NCBI GenBank assembly: GCA_946481205.1 | Contig: CAMLNB010000205.1 | Coordinates: forward strand, 1-6,323 | DNA length: 6,323 nucleotides | Origin: an uncultured Kangiella sp. | Lineage (GTDB): Bacteria; Pseudomonadota; Gammaproteobacteria; Enterobacterales; DSM-103792 | Reading direction: 5' to 3' | Part shown: one piece after another, positions 6,202-6,323 of the stretch | Position numbering within the stretch: position 1 is the stretch's first letter | How the letters are laid out: the number at the start of each line of letters is the position of its first letter | Made by a program: the position numbers and the translations under genes | The notes under the pieces: model-generated | Seen by the model: the letters and a program-made list of their open reading frames with translations, nothing else | Told to the model about the DNA's origin: nothing | The model's database searches: none

Positions 6202-6209
6202 TGATCGTC

Positions 6210-6323
6210 ATGAACGCCCATATCCATCACCATCTGCTCGCTGAGCTGCAGGAATTTCGCCGTCGCTGCCCGAGCATTGATCATCTCTACGCCCTGCTTT
6301 GCGACAACAACGGCGTGCTGCGC
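6210..6323 (+). CDS. Glutamine synthetase-family protein, N-terminal fragment (possible gamma-glutamylpolyamine synthetase)
   Basis: Only the first 38 codons are present and the frame runs open off the window. After a His-rich start (MNAHIHHH), ELQEFRRRCPSIDHLYALLCDNNGVLR matches the N-terminal beta-grasp region of GlnA/PuuA-type enzymes, where a helix is followed by a strand and a D-x-N-G-V-x-R-G-K loop. In this subgroup members such as PuuA and SpuB ligate glutamate to an amine using ATP. The divergent N-terminus and the aminotransferase partner favour a catabolic gamma-glutamyl ligase over housekeeping GlnA, but the active-site residues lie outside the window. It is probably in an operon with the aminotransferase. 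Confidence 0.72.
   Translation, partial: MNAHIHHHLLAELQEFRRRCPSIDHLYALLCDNNGVLR

Noticed and set aside
1..6323. CRISPR array, insertion sequence, tRNA, rRNA or phage gene
   Set aside because: No spaced direct repeats of CRISPR type, no transposase-like reading frame with terminal repeats, and no tRNA or rRNA signatures were seen on either strand.

Overview
The window looks like chromosomal DNA of a Gram-negative bacterium, most likely a gammaproteobacterium. The reasons are strong AGGAG ribosome binding sites, a secreted protease ending in a GlyGly-CTERM (rhombosortase-type) tail, a lipoprotein-like signal peptide and a GC-rich coding bias. The genus cannot be fixed from the sequence. No mobile element, CRISPR array, rRNA or tRNA is visible.

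Left block, all on the minus strand (1-4330). Reading leftward in the direction of transcription, a clade-3-like monofunctional heme catalase (4330-2861) ends at its own intrinsic terminator (about 2804-2834). Next come a small putative lipoprotein of unknown function (2604-2251) and, 46 bases further on, a large secreted zinc metalloprotease of the fungalysin/M36 type (2204-48). The protease has a signal peptide, an FTP/PepSY propeptide, a gluzincin catalytic domain, a PKD/Ig-like domain, 15 consecutive glycines and a GlyGly-CTERM anchor. A strong bidirectional terminator (9-43) closes this unit. The lipoprotein and protease probably form a two-gene operon.

A 305-base gene-free stretch (4331-4635) separates the catalase from the divergent right block. 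It holds several small inverted repeats and a good promoter candidate (TTGACA, 18-base spacer, GATAGT) for the rightward unit.

Right block, plus strand (4636-6323). A class III PLP-dependent aminotransferase (4636-6120) is followed, after a GC-rich hairpin, by the first 38 codons of a glutamine synthetase-family protein (6210 to the window edge). An aminotransferase beside a glutamine synthetase-like enzyme suggests amine or polyamine catabolism through gamma-glutamylated intermediates (Puu/Spu type), but the rest of the operon lies outside the window.

Most of the content belongs to known families. The least explained parts are the lipoprotein paired with the protease, the Cys-Pro-Met-His insert in the catalase, the dyad-rich divergent intergenic region, and the identity of the aminotransferase/glutamine-synthetase pathway.
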